Part shown: positions 1 to 11,021 of the stretch, in pieces | Layout of the letters: every line of letters begins with the position of its first letter | Position numbering within the stretch: the first letter of the stretch is position 1 | Assembly: GCA_025531455.1 (NCBI GenBank) | Contig: JAMYHL010000025.1 | Location: 372,001 to 436,000 of the forward strand | DNA: 64,000 nt | Direction of reading: 5' to 3' | Source: Apiotrichum sp. Y4204 | Taxonomy: Eukaryota; Basidiomycota; Tremellomycetes; Trichosporonales; Trichosporonaceae | Translations under genes and position numbers: made by a program | Notes under the pieces: model-generated | What the model was told of the DNA's origin: nothing | What the model saw: the letters and a program-made list of their open reading frames with translations, nothing else | The model's database searches: none

Positions 1-170
1 CGTGCTATCTGAGCCTCTGAGCGCCAGAAATAGACGAGCAGCACTGCCCTGGTAGATGAATAACATGTGATATCAAAAGTTCCATACACAGATTTCCAAA
101 CACAAAGTTCCAAATCCAAAGACCAGACAACGAGACACAAGCCACAAGCCCTACAATCTACGCTTTCCCA

Positions 171-2417
171 CTAGTCGGACAGCGGGGTCGCATACCCGTC
201 AAAATCGAATCCTCTCGCCCTCGCAGCAGCCACAGCCGCGAATCCCTTGTCAGCGGCAGTAGCGGCACGCTTCGCCGCGTCCTCGGCCCCAGTCGCCGCG
301 GCATCGAGCATTGCCGCAATTTCCTCGAGGTCGCGTTCGGTCGCCTTGGCGGGCTTCCGGCGCGTAGGCGAGGTGGCGCGCGATCCGGAGCGCGATCCCG
401 CCCGCGAGCCTGTCCGTGAAATGCTGCTGCGCCCGCTACGTGCGCTGGAACGCGAATGTGTGCGGCTCAGGCTGTGGGTACGGCTCAGGCTGAGGCTATT
501 CCCTGAAGGCTCGGGGCGGTGGGACAGCTTGGCCGCGAGCGAGTGCATCATCTTGCGGATACCGTGTGTGCCGTCGCGGAGTCGTTTGGCGCCGAGGCGG
601 GCGGGCGCGACGCCGGCGCGGCAGTCGGCCGCAAATGCCGATGCGGCGTGGGCTGCGCGCTGAGCCTGCTTGCCCGCCTTGAGTGTGGCACGGAGGGCGC
701 GCTGAATGGCGATTGAGTTGGGCTCGTCGGGTGTATGCGAGGCGAGGAGCGAGTTGAGGCGCTTGATGTCTCCGTCGACCTCGTCGCTTGCGAGAGCGGC
801 GAGGTTGGCGTTCAAGTCTGTCCAGTGCACCAGGCCGCCGAGGGTCTCCTCCAGCCCGACCTCGTTCGCATACGTCGTCAGCGCGTCCGCGTACCATTCC
901 TCGAGGGACGCCGGCTTGGGCCCCGCCGCGTCGCCTAGGAACGCGAGGCGCGTTCCCCACACAGTCGCGAGGGAGATATCGGTCGACGCGCCGGGAATCG
1001 CCGGGCCGTCGAACAGACGCAGAAGGCAGTGGTACTTTCGTGCCCCGCGTACTGCTGCTGCCAGGTCCTCACGTCCCTTGGAGACCAGCGTTTGGGACAG
1101 CAGCTCTTCCGCGTTTGTGAGGCGGTTTGACCCGAGCGTCGCGTCGTCCATCGGGATGAACGCGAGTGGTGCGGCAAATGCCTCGGCGAAGGGGACGACA
1201 ACGGCCCTGGGTGTCAGTATCACGCGGGTGAGCGTCTTCCTAAAGTACCCACATCTCCCAGTCAATAATATTATCAATGCGGCCGTCAACACCAAGCATG
1301 TTGTGCGCGGCGTCGTCCGTGTGCTTAATGTACGTGGGTCCAACGGCTGCCATGGGCTCACACCCTGCAACAAGATCACGCAGCTCAAGGGCAACAAGGT
1401 ATCGAAGGATGCGGATGGCACTGCCGGCCAGCTCGGGCGGGCGGAGGGGCGTAATGTGCAGAATGAGGAGATACTCGTCGATGCGGGCGAGGTGCATGTC
1501 CTGGCTGGAGCGGTACGTCGTGAGCTTCGGTACGCGCCCGCGAATGTCGCTGAGCAGCGGCCCGACGGCAAAGTGCTCCGGCTTGGGATCCTTCAGGTTG
1601 GCGGGATAGAGGCACCCAACGCCTGAAAAGCTCTTGGAGCCAACTTTGATCATAATGTCCGCATACTCGGCGACCGCGCGGCGCACTGCCGGCGTAAGCG
1701 CCTTGACCCCCGCCGCGTCAATGACCTCGTGTAGCGAGTCGCCCTTGACAAACTCCTCGAAAAAGTAGTTGAAGTCGACCTTTTCGTCAAGAGTAGGGAG
1801 GTGCACACCCGGCACCTGGGTGGGCATCACCTCCTGGAGGGCCTTGATAGTCGCGTACTCGCTGAGCATGATGCTGCGGCGCACGCGGGCAGTGTACACG
1901 TCTGGAAGCCGGACGCGTGCGAGCCACCGCACGCCATCATCAAACGTCACCGTCAGCGCGAGGTTGCGATATCCCATCCATTTGACGAGGCCCCGGTATT
2001 CCTTCTGCGCGCCAGGAATGACCGGCAATGCGAGCGTCGCGCTCTTCACGCCCGGCGCGCCGCGCAGCCGCACCGCCTCGGCAGTGATTGGGGCATCGAC
2101 AATCTGCGCGATAAGGCCAAACAGCTGCGGGTGAGTGGGCGACTTTGGGGGGACGTACAGAGTGGTTGTCCTCGCACGACTTGCCGCGGCGCTCGGCTTC
2201 CTGTCTGTCAGAATGGGTCATGTCGCCTCAAGGAGAACACAAGTATCGTTACATCGCAGCTCAAGCGACTGGGATTCCATCCGCGACTCACCGGGATGTA
2301 CAAGCAGGGATGGAACGTCGGCGTACAGTGTTCGTCGCAGAGCACACGCCCGCAGCGCGTGGCGGCGGGCGCGGCGCCGTCGCAGCCGAACACGGTGCAG
2401 GTGTGCGCGGCCGTCAT
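171..2417 (-). CDS. AN1-like zinc finger / APH-fold kinase-like protein
   Basis: Four exons (2417-2292, 2200-2159, 2124-1253, 1206-171) give about 691 aa. Residues 7-38 carry Cys/His spacing C-x4-C-x9-C-x4-C-x2-H-x5-H-x-C, close to an AN1 zinc finger that lacks one Cys of its middle pair. Residues from about 60 to 350 resemble the aminoglycoside-phosphotransferase/choline-kinase fold: a catalytic loop H-T-D-D-x3-N near residue 324 and an I-I-D-W-E metal-binding motif just before the last intron. The C-terminal third is Ala-rich and includes a Ser/Arg-rich tract (many SRTHS/SGSR units) followed by a predicted helix. Substrate is unknown; fungal APH-like proteins are mostly uncharacterised. The start is chosen because the first ATG of exon 1 opens the Cys-rich segment. 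The 34-nt second intron is needed to keep the frame. The joined model is well supported, the biochemical role is not. Confidence 0.75.
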
Positions 2418-3512
2418 GAGAGGGTGTGAAGATGGCTCCGGGGTGTAAGGAGATGAGATATGAGTAGAGTGAATTGAGATATGAGATATGGGATTGATCT
2501 AAAATCCAGAATGGAGGGGGCGTCAAAAGTCGAGAGACAGAGGTCTTTGGTTTGTGGAATCTGGCCCACCTCCACCGACCGGGTCTGGGCATCTCGGCGA
2601 CATTTGCTTGGCGACGCCGGCTGTGCGCTGCGCAGTGCACTACGGCGACTGCGCAGGGCATCGGGTGTGCTCGTCGTTGAGAGCACGAGCCCTCTACGCG
2701 GAGACTGTTGTATTGGCTCTGTTTTCCAGACGAGAATAACAACAACAAATGTAGCTTGTTGGTCCAAAGTGCCTGGCGCCCTGCGAGCGGGAGGACAAAG
2801 TTCCTTCTCGGAACATGGTCGAGCACACGAATGGACACATCGTGCACACGACTCGAGCAAGCCATGCACGCCATGCAAGCCACAGATATAGCACCCAGGA
2901 CCAGACACGGCACAAGCCTTCCCAGCAGCACACTGAAACACTCATTTCGGGGTCAGACAGCCCGGCAGCGCCCAATCGCCAATGGTGACTGACTCATTTT
3001 CGGTGCGTATCCCCACCACTCGAGCCCAAGGAACACATCGCGGCATCCGTCCCGTTTTCCGTTCCGTCCTTTACAACGTCCCCACTCTGGACGGACGAGT
3101 CATAATCGATGCAGAGGGCGGGAAGCTGCAATGCATGTCAGTTTGACGATCCGTACCCGCCACTCGCTACTGTTCGGCACACAAGGACCAGAGGCGCGGC
3201 ACACCGCCGTGCACCGGAATCAGCTCCTCTGGTATCACATCGCGGCACGCTGTGGGCGGTGCAGCTCGTACCGAAAGATTTTGAGATTCCAGTTGATGCA
3301 TGATCCTTTCCCGCGCGCCGCATGCAGCTGCAAGTGTAGTCTTTTAAGAATGCATGCCCACGTCTATCAAAGAAATGGGGTTTGGCACTACAGTACTGTG
3401 TCGTTGAAAAAATGCTATGGATACAGATGGGAACGGGATGAGAACAGCGTGATATCGTAAGAAATGAGCAAGCAGAACAAGATGGCGGTGGGTGGTGCCC
3501 CTACGCCTTGGC
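2418..3512. other. Intergenic region upstream of the APH-like gene
   Basis: About 1.1 kb between the start of the APH-like gene and the stop of the GH71 gene, both on the minus strand. I see no ORF with coding character or splice structure. It should hold the minus-strand promoter of the APH-like gene and the terminator of the GH71 gene. No clear TATA box was found. Confidence 0.5.
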
Positions 3513-5372
3513 CTAGGCGAGCGAGCCGGCCTCAATGTTGAAGTTGTACAAGCCGTTGATGCACTTGTCTGAGATTTCGTGCTTGCCCTGGCCCTTGAGC
3601 GTGGCGCCGTCGGCGGTGGTGAGCTCGAACGACTGCGCGCCGACGCCCATGGGCACCTTGATCATCTGGATACCGGCGGGGACGTCGGACGAGGCGGCGG
3701 CCTTGTTTCCCGAGGTGACGGTGAGCTTGCCGCCGTTCTTGGTCATGACAGCGACAAAGACCGTGTCCTCGACGAGGTCGGCGCCCTCGGGACGGCCCGC
3801 GGGGTCTGTGTCGTCGCACTTGGCCGTCTTGAGGTGCGGGCGGTACCACCACACGGCGCCCTCCTTCTCAATAACGGGGGTGGGAGCACCGCTCTTGAAG
3901 GCCGAAATGTACGGGCGCGCAAGCTCCATGAGTGCCGAGTGGTCAAACCCGTCGGTCCACTTCGAGTTGCCGTCGTCGCCGTGCTGGCTCTTGGCGGGGT
4001 CGACGAGGTAGTGGCTCTCGCCAAAGTCGTTCCAGGTGAGAAGCTCGAGCCAGCGGGCGCCGCGCGCGCGCGCCTCGAGCGCCTGGTTCCACCGGCTCAG
4101 CCACAGGTCCTCCGACTTGAAGATGTAGTTCTTCGGGTACGCGCCGGTCTTGGGGTAGTGCGTGAAGAACCACGGCGAGACACCCATCATGTACTCCTTG
4201 CTCGCGGCGGCAAGCGGCTTGAGGTAGCGGTCGTCCTTGGATTCGATGGTGACCTCCTTGTCGACGGGCTTGTTGTTCTCGCTCGCCCAGGCCTCCCACG
4301 AGAACAGGCCAGCGACGCCCTTGGCGCCGCCCACGTCGGCGCTGACAAAGTTGGGAACCGCGTGGATGTCGACACCAGACTTCTGCGCAATCGCCGTCCA
4401 GTCGCTTCCGTCGCCGAGGAACGTCGAGACAAACGGCTTGCCGTCCACCTGGTAGTTGCCCGGCAGCGTCGCGTACTTCTTCACCTTGGCGGCAATGTCG
4501 TCCATGTCCTTGCCGTTGTCCGCCTTGTAGTAGTTGAAGTCGAACGACATGAACACCTTGAAGCCCGTCTTCTCCGCGGCGGCGTACGCCAGGTCGAGCT
4601 GCTTCTCGGTGTACGAGTCGACGTTGCCGAAATTGAGCGCAAACGCAGAGATACCATACTCCTTCGCGGCGGTCATGTCGGCTTCCCAGTCGGCGGCCGT
4701 GTGGCCCTCAACGATACCGAGCATGAAGTGGGCAAACACGTCGTTGCCCCCGGGACCAGCCGCAGCGGCGGGTGCTGTGCCATTCTTGGGCTGCGCGCCC
4801 TGCTTGCCAGCGGCGTTCGGCGCGGGGCCCTTCATGGCGTCCGCAGGCTTTGCGAGGAGGTCGGCGGGAGCGGGAGCCGCCTTGCCATCAGGCTTGCCGG
4901 TCTCCGCAGGCTTGCCGGTCTCGGCGGCCTTGTTGGCGGGCTTGTCGGCAGGCTTGTCGGCAGGCTTGCTCGCCGTCGGCGGGCTCGAGGGGTCGGGGTG
5001 CGCGGCCTTGTCCTTTGCGAGCTCATCGCAGGGGTCACGGCCGCCAGGGCCAGCACCGCCAGTCGGTGCGGGCGGGGCGGGGGCCGGCTTCTCGGCGTCG
5101 GCGGGAGCGGTGGTCGCGGCGCCGTTGGTGGGCGCGGCGACTGTCACTGTCACTGTCACGGTCTTGGCCTTCCAGAAGGCCTTGCTGCCCGGTGCGCCTG
5201 AGGGGGCCGCATCCTGCTGGTCCTGAGGAGGCTGGGGAGGCTGGGGAGCCTGCGAGGCTTGAGGGGCCTGCGAGGCCTGAGGGGGTTGAGGGGCCTGAGG
5301 CTCCTGGCTGGGGAGCGGGGTGGCGGCTGCGACGGACGCGAGGAGCGCGAAGAGGAGGGTGGTGGGGAGCAT
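3513..5372 (-). CDS. Secreted alpha-1,3-glucanase, GH71 family
   Basis: Single-exon gene of 619 aa. Residues 1-17 form a secretion signal (hydrophobic LLFALLASVAAA core). A long low-complexity spacer follows, first Pro/Gln/Ala-rich and then Lys-Pro-Ala repeats (KPADKPADKPANK), up to about residue 208. The catalytic region starts around residue 212 with FAHFMLG and continues through motifs typical of GH71 (mutanase/Agn-type) enzymes: SFDFNYY, FLGDGSDW, FSWEAW, GVSPWFFTHY and TWNDFGES. Such enzymes cut alpha-1,3-glucan, a cell-wall and capsule-anchoring polymer in Tremellomycetes, so roles in wall remodelling or in degrading other fungi's glucan are both possible. The C-terminal 150 residues look like a beta-rich accessory domain with paired Cys. 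The start is fixed by the signal peptide. Confidence 0.9.
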   Translation of the reverse strand: MLPTTLLFALLASVAAATPLPSQEPQAPQPPQASQAPQASQAPQPPQPPQDQQDAAPSGAPGSKAFWKAKTVTVTVTVAAPTNGAATTAPADAEKPAPAPPAPTGGAGPGGRDPCDELAKDKAAHPDPSSPPTASKPADKPADKPANKAAETGKPAETGKPDGKAAPAPADLLAKPADAMKGPAPNAAGKQGAQPKNGTAPAAAAGPGGNDVFAHFMLGIVEGHTAADWEADMTAAKEYGISAFALNFGNVDSYTEKQLDLAYAAAEKTGFKVFMSFDFNYYKADNGKDMDDIAAKVKKYATLPGNYQVDGKPFVSTFLGDGSDWTAIAQKSGVDIHAVPNFVSADVGGAKGVAGLFSWEAWASENNKPVDKEVTIESKDDRYLKPLAAASKEYMMGVSPWFFTHYPKTGAYPKNYIFKSEDLWLSRWNQALEARARGARWLELLTWNDFGESHYLVDPAKSQHGDDGNSKWTDGFDHSALMELARPYISAFKSGAPTPVIEKEGAVWWYRPHLKTAKCDDTDPAGRPEGADLVEDTVFVAVMTKNGGKLTVTSGNKAAASSDVPAGIQMIKVPMGVGAQSFELTTADGATLKGQGKHEISDKCINGLYNFNIEAGSLA

Positions 5373-5551
5373 TGTGGAAGGAAGTGGTTAGAGATCAAAG
5401 TGCCCGTAGGCAGTAGAAGAAGAAGAAGGAAAAAAAAAAAAAAAGAGGAAGAAAAAAGAAACGGAGAGGCAGCGAAGGTCGAGCCGAAGAAAGTCTAAAG
5501 CCAGTTTAGATGTTGGGTTGGTGGGGAGACGAGAGGAGAGCAGACCCGCTG

Positions 5552-5559
5552 TTTTTATA
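5552..5559 (-). promoter_or_regulatory. TATA box of the GH71 gene
   Basis: A TATAAAAA element on the minus strand lies about 180 bp upstream of the GH71 start codon. The DNA between them contains an A/G-rich run on the plus strand (5407-5465), i.e. a pyrimidine-rich leader on the coding strand. Confidence 0.5.
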
Positions 5560-6038
5560 TGTGTGAGTAGCCATCAGTGTCAGTGAGCGTGGTGCGCGCG
5601 TATGCATCGAGGACGGGGAGATGGTGCACCAGGGGATTCGGGACTGGGTATCCGTGATTGAACAATGATGATGCAGTAGTGAACAAGGAGGATGTCACGG
5701 CTGTGTCGGTCAGTGTCGGGCAACGGGGGTCATTGTGTCAGAAGTAACTGCCACACCCAGGGAATTTAAGCTCCAGAGTCAGGGGTTGGGGGTGGGTGGG
5801 GGTGGATGGATGTCCAGATTTGTGCTTGTTCACTCGAAACACTGGAATGTGCCGAGTCCAGGATCCTGGCAAGGGGGAGGTGAGGGATAGGATCCAGTGT
5901 GTGCGTGCCTTCCAAGGGACGAAACTTCCAAGGGAAGCACCGTCACAGCAAACGGCCGTTCTGCTCGGCGAGTTTGTTCAGTTGTGGCACTGGTGTGTAC
6001 TGGTGTTCCATCAAAGACATCCTTCATCCAACCACATC
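5560..6038. other. Intergenic region between GH71 and clpP genes
   Basis: Upstream part of the GH71 promoter and the 3' flank of the ClpP gene. It includes a G/T-rich stretch near 5785-5810. No coding sequence is supported here. Confidence 0.4.
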
Positions 6039-7671
6039 CTACTTCTCCTTGTCCTTCTCTCTCTCCCGCTCCCGGTCCTTTGCTTCTGCCCCCTCGCCAT
6101 CCTCCTCGTCCTTGACTCTCCGCTCCACGATGCGGTCCACGATCCCAAACTCGAGTGCCTCGGCCGCCGTCATGAAATAGTCGCGTTCCAGAGCCTTTTC
6201 TGTGGAAAAGTAACGTTAGCACTCGTAATGCGCGCCGCCACAGTCCTGAAACCAATCGAAGTGAGATCCGTGATCTGCAACACTCACCAAAGCGTTTACG
6301 CGCCGCCTCGTGCTCCTCGTCGGGACGCTTGCAGTGCTCAGCGTATATGTCGGTCAGGACGGACCGGATTCGGAGAATCTCCTTGGCATGCAGGGCGATA
6401 TCAGAGGCCTGGCCCGAGGCACCACCAGATGGCTCTGTTTCGAATCAGTCACTGTATCTACGACGCGGGCAAGACCCCATCAAGACGGGGTCTTGGATCT
6501 CGGTTCAGATTCTGGATCTTTCCAAGTGCTTTGCATCCGGTGTCGACGCGTCGACATCGAGGCACATCTCACACGCGATCACACGGAGATCCACGCCTCG
6601 TGCTGGATCACCAGGTGTTGCCCCACACATGGCCACGCAGATTCAGTTGGGCGCGATCGAGTTGCACACAATGGAGTTGCACACAGCCCCAACGGCGCAC
6701 ATCACACACACTCACGATGGATCATGATGCTCGAGTTCTTCAATGCGTAGCGCTTGCCCGGCTCGCCGCCCGCGAGGAGAAGCGACCCCATGCTCGCTGC
6801 CTGGCCGAGACAGAATGTGTGCACTGGGGACGAGATGTACTGCATCGTGTCGTAGATGGCCAGGCCTGAGGTCACGCTGCCGCCCGGTGAGTTGATGTAG
6901 AGCCGGATCGGGCGCGATGCGTCCTCGGCCTCCAGAAACAGAAGCTGCGCGGTGACGAGCGAGCTCATCGAGTCCGCGACCTGCAGGTGAGCACGAGTAG
7001 CACACAGCCGCGCAGTCGCTCCGGTGACATCGGCGGTCAATCACTCACTGGGCCGCCGAGGAAGATGACGCGTTCGCGGAGGAGACGCGAGAAGATGTCG
7101 TAGCTGCGCTCGCCCCGCGCCTAGTACTGTCAGTATAGAATCTCAGAAACTTGAGAGCTTCCAGACTGCCGTGTCTCCGGGGATCTGGAAGCGCATGCAA
7201 CGTCAGAGCCCAAAGAAGCATGTCATGATGCACCGCATTGGGGCGACTTGTCCGCTGCAGGATAGCAGAGGGGGGGATCTGCACGCAGCACAACCTAATC
7301 TTAATCTCCCGCGCATGCGCTCGCGCGCTGGAACAAGTTCAACTCCAATGTTCACGCGCCGGCCGATGGCACGAAATCGCACACGGCACGGCCACACTGG
7401 AGCCACCAACCTCCCAACAGCTCGACACACACCAAAGTCCATCAATCCGCCGTGTCCCTACACCCCCACACCCGACGCTCCACAACTCGCGACTCACCGT
7501 CTGCTCCACCACGATCGGCACGAGCGCATCACGGATAACGGGCACGCTCCCGTCGTTGGGCGACCCGAACCCGAACGCGCGCGTGTGTCTTGGTGAGGCG
7601 ACCGGAGCCAGAGCCGCACGCGCAGACGCAAGTCGTGGTGCACACAGGGATGCGGCGATGCGCTGTGACAT
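6039..7671 (-). CDS. clpP: Mitochondrial ATP-dependent Clp protease proteolytic subunit
   Basis: Five exons (7671-7498, 7120-7049, 6980-6716, 6434-6288, 6199-6039) encode 272 aa. The first 30-35 residues are Arg/Ala/Ser-rich without acids, a mitochondrial targeting sequence. The protease begins at VPIVVEQT. It shows the family landmarks: [13 protein letters not shown], the INSPGGS loop, the nucleophile Ser in QAASMGS (about residue 146), the catalytic His in MIHQPSGG (about 170) and the ERD segment with the likely catalytic Asp (about 226). The His-Gln junction spans a 281-nt intron and is restored exactly. The C-terminus is a highly charged Lys/Glu/Arg tail not present in bacterial ClpP. The enzyme forms a matrix barrel that degrades proteins with an AAA+ partner (ClpX). 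Baker's yeast lacks this gene. Confidence 0.93.
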
Positions 7672-8052
7672 GCTGAGGGGAGGGATGAATGGGATATGAG
7701 ATCTGATATCTGGGATGCGGTGTCCGAGTGCTGTGCGGAGTGAAACGTCGTAAGAAGACAGTGACTGGCCCCTCCGGTTCATTGAAAACAGCGAGCAACC
7801 GGGTGGTCGATGACGGTGCGGCGCGGTGGAGGTGCAAAAGGACGATTATGTAAGAGGTTGCCCTCAAGTGTGGCAGCAGGAGTGGAAGTGGCATGTGGCA
7901 TGTGGCATCTCAAGATACAGAAAACACAATCTCTGGCCGCAATCTCTCCGAGCACTGCCCAAAAAGCAAGTGCGGCGAGGTAATGGGAGTGTAAAGTAAA
8001 AGAAAAAAACAGGCGGTGCGCTCCTGTTCACGACACTGGCGCGCTACGCTGG
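7672..8052. other. Intergenic region upstream of clpP
   Basis: About 380 bp between the ClpP start and a weak minus-strand ORF. No convincing gene or TATA element is seen; it is presumed to be the ClpP promoter. Confidence 0.4.
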
Positions 8053-8487
8053 CTAGATCCAGTGGGACGCAAGCCGCGTGATGTTGTTTCCTGCAGAACG
8101 CAACCTTGGAGCAAAGCTTGCCCCTTGGCGTTGGGGGTCAAAGGGACCTGGCTTTCCAAAATGCTTGAAATGTGCCAAGGACAGGCGGACTGTCTCTCGG
8201 CACTGTTGAATAGAGCGAGTAGGGGTTTGAATGAATGCGGCAGACCACTGCAAGGGGCCATCCTCACGCCGCGTTTCGCATCTGATCGCATACCTCGCAC
8301 TCGGAGCGCGATCCGCGATGCGGTCTAGGAATATGATAAGGTTACATTTCTTTTTGCTCAGCAAGTAGCTGAGCTCCCTAGTCTCAGTCAGGCCAGGGAG
8401 TTCCTTGCTGTGTATCAGAAGAATCGGAACTCCATCTACATCTTGAAAAAAACTGGCTGACATCGTTTCCAACGCTGAAACTAACAC
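8053..8487 (-). CDS. Weak hypothetical ORF, possibly a gene relic
   Basis: An open frame of about 144 codons (open back to about 8545) on the minus strand. Its first half reads like protein, with alternating hydrophobic stretches such as VPILLIHSKEL and NLIIFLDRIADR. Its second half looks random. Base composition at 8340-8600 is visibly poorer in GC than the neighbouring genes. I recognise no family, no splice sites extend it, and the start is uncertain because the 5'-most codon in frame is not ATG; the first ATG is near residue 9. It could be a small species-specific gene, a decayed gene fragment or chance. Confidence 0.2.
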   Translation of the reverse strand: MLVSALETMSASFFQDVDGVPILLIHSKELPGLTETRELSYLLSKKKCNLIIFLDRIADRAPSARYAIRCETRREDGPLQWSAAFIQTPTRSIQQCRETVRLSLAHFKHFGKPGPFDPQRQGASFAPRLRSAGNNITRLASHWI

Positions 8488-8662
8488 ATCAGGGTCAGAC
8501 TTACTAGTTCGGACTGTCGGGGTTATTTGATTCGAATATCCGGCTTTTTAAAGGGAGGGTAGACATCCCGAGCCATCTGCCCGGGATTGCAAGTTTACTG
8601 TTATGGTCTGCATGCTGGTCCCCACTGGTCCCAAGACGTCCCTACCCCACTAGTCTACAGCT

Positions 8663-9907
8663 CTAGATCTTCGCGGCCTTGAGCTTCTTGCGCAGCTCCT
8701 GGAGCTGCGTCTTGAGCTGCTTGGCAGCGGCCTTCTCGGCATTAATGTCGCCCTCGGCCTTGCCAAAGTGAACGTCCTTGACGCGGGCGTTCTGCGCCTC
8801 GAGGCGCGCCTCGAGGTCGCGCTCCTCGGGCGACTTGGCGGCCTCAGCGGCGGCGGCCGCCTCCTTCTTCTTCTGCGCAGCCGCCCACTTCGCGTTGTGG
8901 TCCTGCACCTTGCCGGCAGCTGCGGCCGGGGGCTTGGGACCGTTGGCTCCGGGGGCGGCGGGAGCCTCCTCGGCGGCGGCGCCCTGGCCGCCGAACTGGC
9001 GCTGCCACTTTGCCTCCTGCTCGTTGTTGGTGTTCTCGATACGCTTGAAGAGGTACGCGGCCTTGCCGAGCTTGTGGCCGGGGAGAATGTCGATGGAGAA
9101 CGCCTTGGGAAGTGTGCGGGCAGGCGCGTTGAGCTGCTTGAGCATATCGGCCGCAGCGGTCGGCATGAAGGGGTGGAAGACGGCCGAGAGGATGTAGATG
9201 AGATTGATGGCGTTGACGAGGACCTGGGCGCAGCGCTCGGGGTGGTTAGCGAGGAGCGCATTGTCAAGACCGCTCTCCTGGAGGTATGCGTTTCCGCGGG
9301 CGGAGATGCTCATGGCAACGGCGAGACCGTGACGGAGCTTGGTGGCGTCCATCGACTCGCGGAACTCGGTCAGGCGCGCGTTGACGTCGTTGACAAACGC
9401 GGCGTCGATCTTTGCACCCTCGGAGTTGTCCGACTCGTCAACCTTGACCTCGCCGCCCTGGAGATCGGCAGGACCGGGAACGACAGAGTCGTACTTTGCG
9501 TTGACGAACTTGATAGCACGGTTGACAAAGTTGCCGAGGTTGTTGAGCAGCTCGCCGTTGACAGACGCAATGAACTTGGACCACTGGAACGAGGTGTCGC
9601 CAGTCTCGGGGCGCTGCGAAAGGAGGTAGTAACGCCACACGGATGCCGGCTGGCCAGTCTCCGCGGCGTTGTTACCGAACACACCGATACCGCGCGACTT
9701 TGAGAATTTGGTGTCCTCGTAGTTGAGGTACTGAGTGGAAGAAATGTTGTGCAGCATGGTCCACGGACGGCCGTCGGCGAGAAGCATGGCGGGGAAGAGC
9801 ACGGTGTGGAAGTAGACATTGTCCTTGCCCATGAACTGGAAAAGCTCGACGTCCTTCGGGTTCATCCACCACTCCTGCCACTTGTCGGTGTACGCCTTGG
9901 TCATCGA

Positions 9908-9939
<32 letters not shown>

Positions 9940-11021
9940 CTGACGTCAGAGAGATTTTGCTCGCTTCACTCACAGATGACCTTGTCCTTCAGCTTCTCGT
10001 CCTCCTCAGCGTCGCCGACCTCGGGCACAGCGACACCCCACTTGAGGTCACGGGTAACGGCAGATGGGCGAAGACCCCCACCCAGCATGCGCGGCTCGAC
10101 AATCTCGCCCTTGTAGGTGATGACGACGTTGGACGACCACTTGCCCTTGACACGGGCGCTCTGCATCCACTCCTCGAGCTTGGGCTGAATCGCGTTCAGA
10201 CGGATACACGCGTGCGTCGAGGGGCGGACAGAGAGCTTGTGGTTCTTATTCCGCTTGCAGCGCGGGTTCTTGAGCTCGGTGGGCGAGGAGAAAGTCAGCG
10301 AGCACTTGTCGCACTGGTCGCCGCGCGCATCGTCGTAGCCACACTGCGGGCACTCTCCCTCCACGAAGCGGTCGGCAAGGAAGAGCTCGTCGTCCTCGCA
10401 GTACGTCTGGTCCGAGGTCTCGAGCTGGAAGTAGCCGTTCGAGTGAATGTGCTTGTAGATGTCCTGCGTGACCCTGGGGTAAGCTCCAGCATTCATGATC
10501 CACATACTCGGTCTGTTCGGGACACGATGTGCGGCCCCACTGGTCAAAGCCGATCTCAAACCACCTGCGGTCAGACATGTCAGACGACCTGGGCTCACTC
10601 GTAAACCTCGGTGTGCAGCTTGTTGAACCTTGTGCACAGCTCGAGCGGGGTCACGCCCTCCTCGAGGGCCTTGGTCTCTGTCGCCGTTCCGTACTCGTCC
10701 GTACCGCAAACCTAGCACGTCAGTTTATAGTCTCTTACGCTGCACAAACATAGAGCGTCGGCACGTTCAGCGTCCTGTTGTAGCGCGCAAACACGTCGGC
10801 TGACAGGGTCGAGCCGATAATGTTGCCGAGATGGGGCACGTTGTTGACATCTGACGAAGGGTGAGCAAAAGGCAAGCTTTAGAAGGGACGGTATGTAGCT
10901 TACAAGGAAGGGCAGAGGTGATGAGGACGTTGCGCTGGCCCTTGATTGGCAGAACGGGCTTGGACTTGTCGGGGATGTTCATAAGGAGGCCGTCGGCCTG
11001 GCGAATTTTCCTGTCGGACAT
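8663..11021 (-). CDS. MES1: Methionyl-tRNA synthetase, cytosolic
   Basis: Six exons (11021-10904, 10850-10750, 10711-10599, 10564-10508, 10473-9974, 9939-8663) encode 721 aa. It charges tRNA-Met for translation. The class I signature HIGH appears as HLGN near residue 46. The zinc-binding insertion has CPQCGYDD and CDKC. The KMSKS loop reads KFSKSR near residue 377. The anticodon-binding helical domain follows, ending in an Ala/Pro/Lys-rich linker and a C-terminal amphipathic Lys/Leu helix. The protein begins almost directly at the catalytic domain, without the N-terminal GST-like arm that yeast MES1 uses to bind Arc1. No mitochondrial presequence is seen. Three of the five introns are 34 nt. 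It is divergent to GRC3 across a 393-bp shared promoter. Confidence 0.95.

Noticed and set aside
3579..5201. 540-codon open frame on the plus strand
   Set aside because: Antisense shadow of the GH71 gene, Val/Arg/Leu-rich with no domain.
8768..9703. 311-codon plus-strand open frame
   Set aside because: Antisense shadow of the last MES1 exon.
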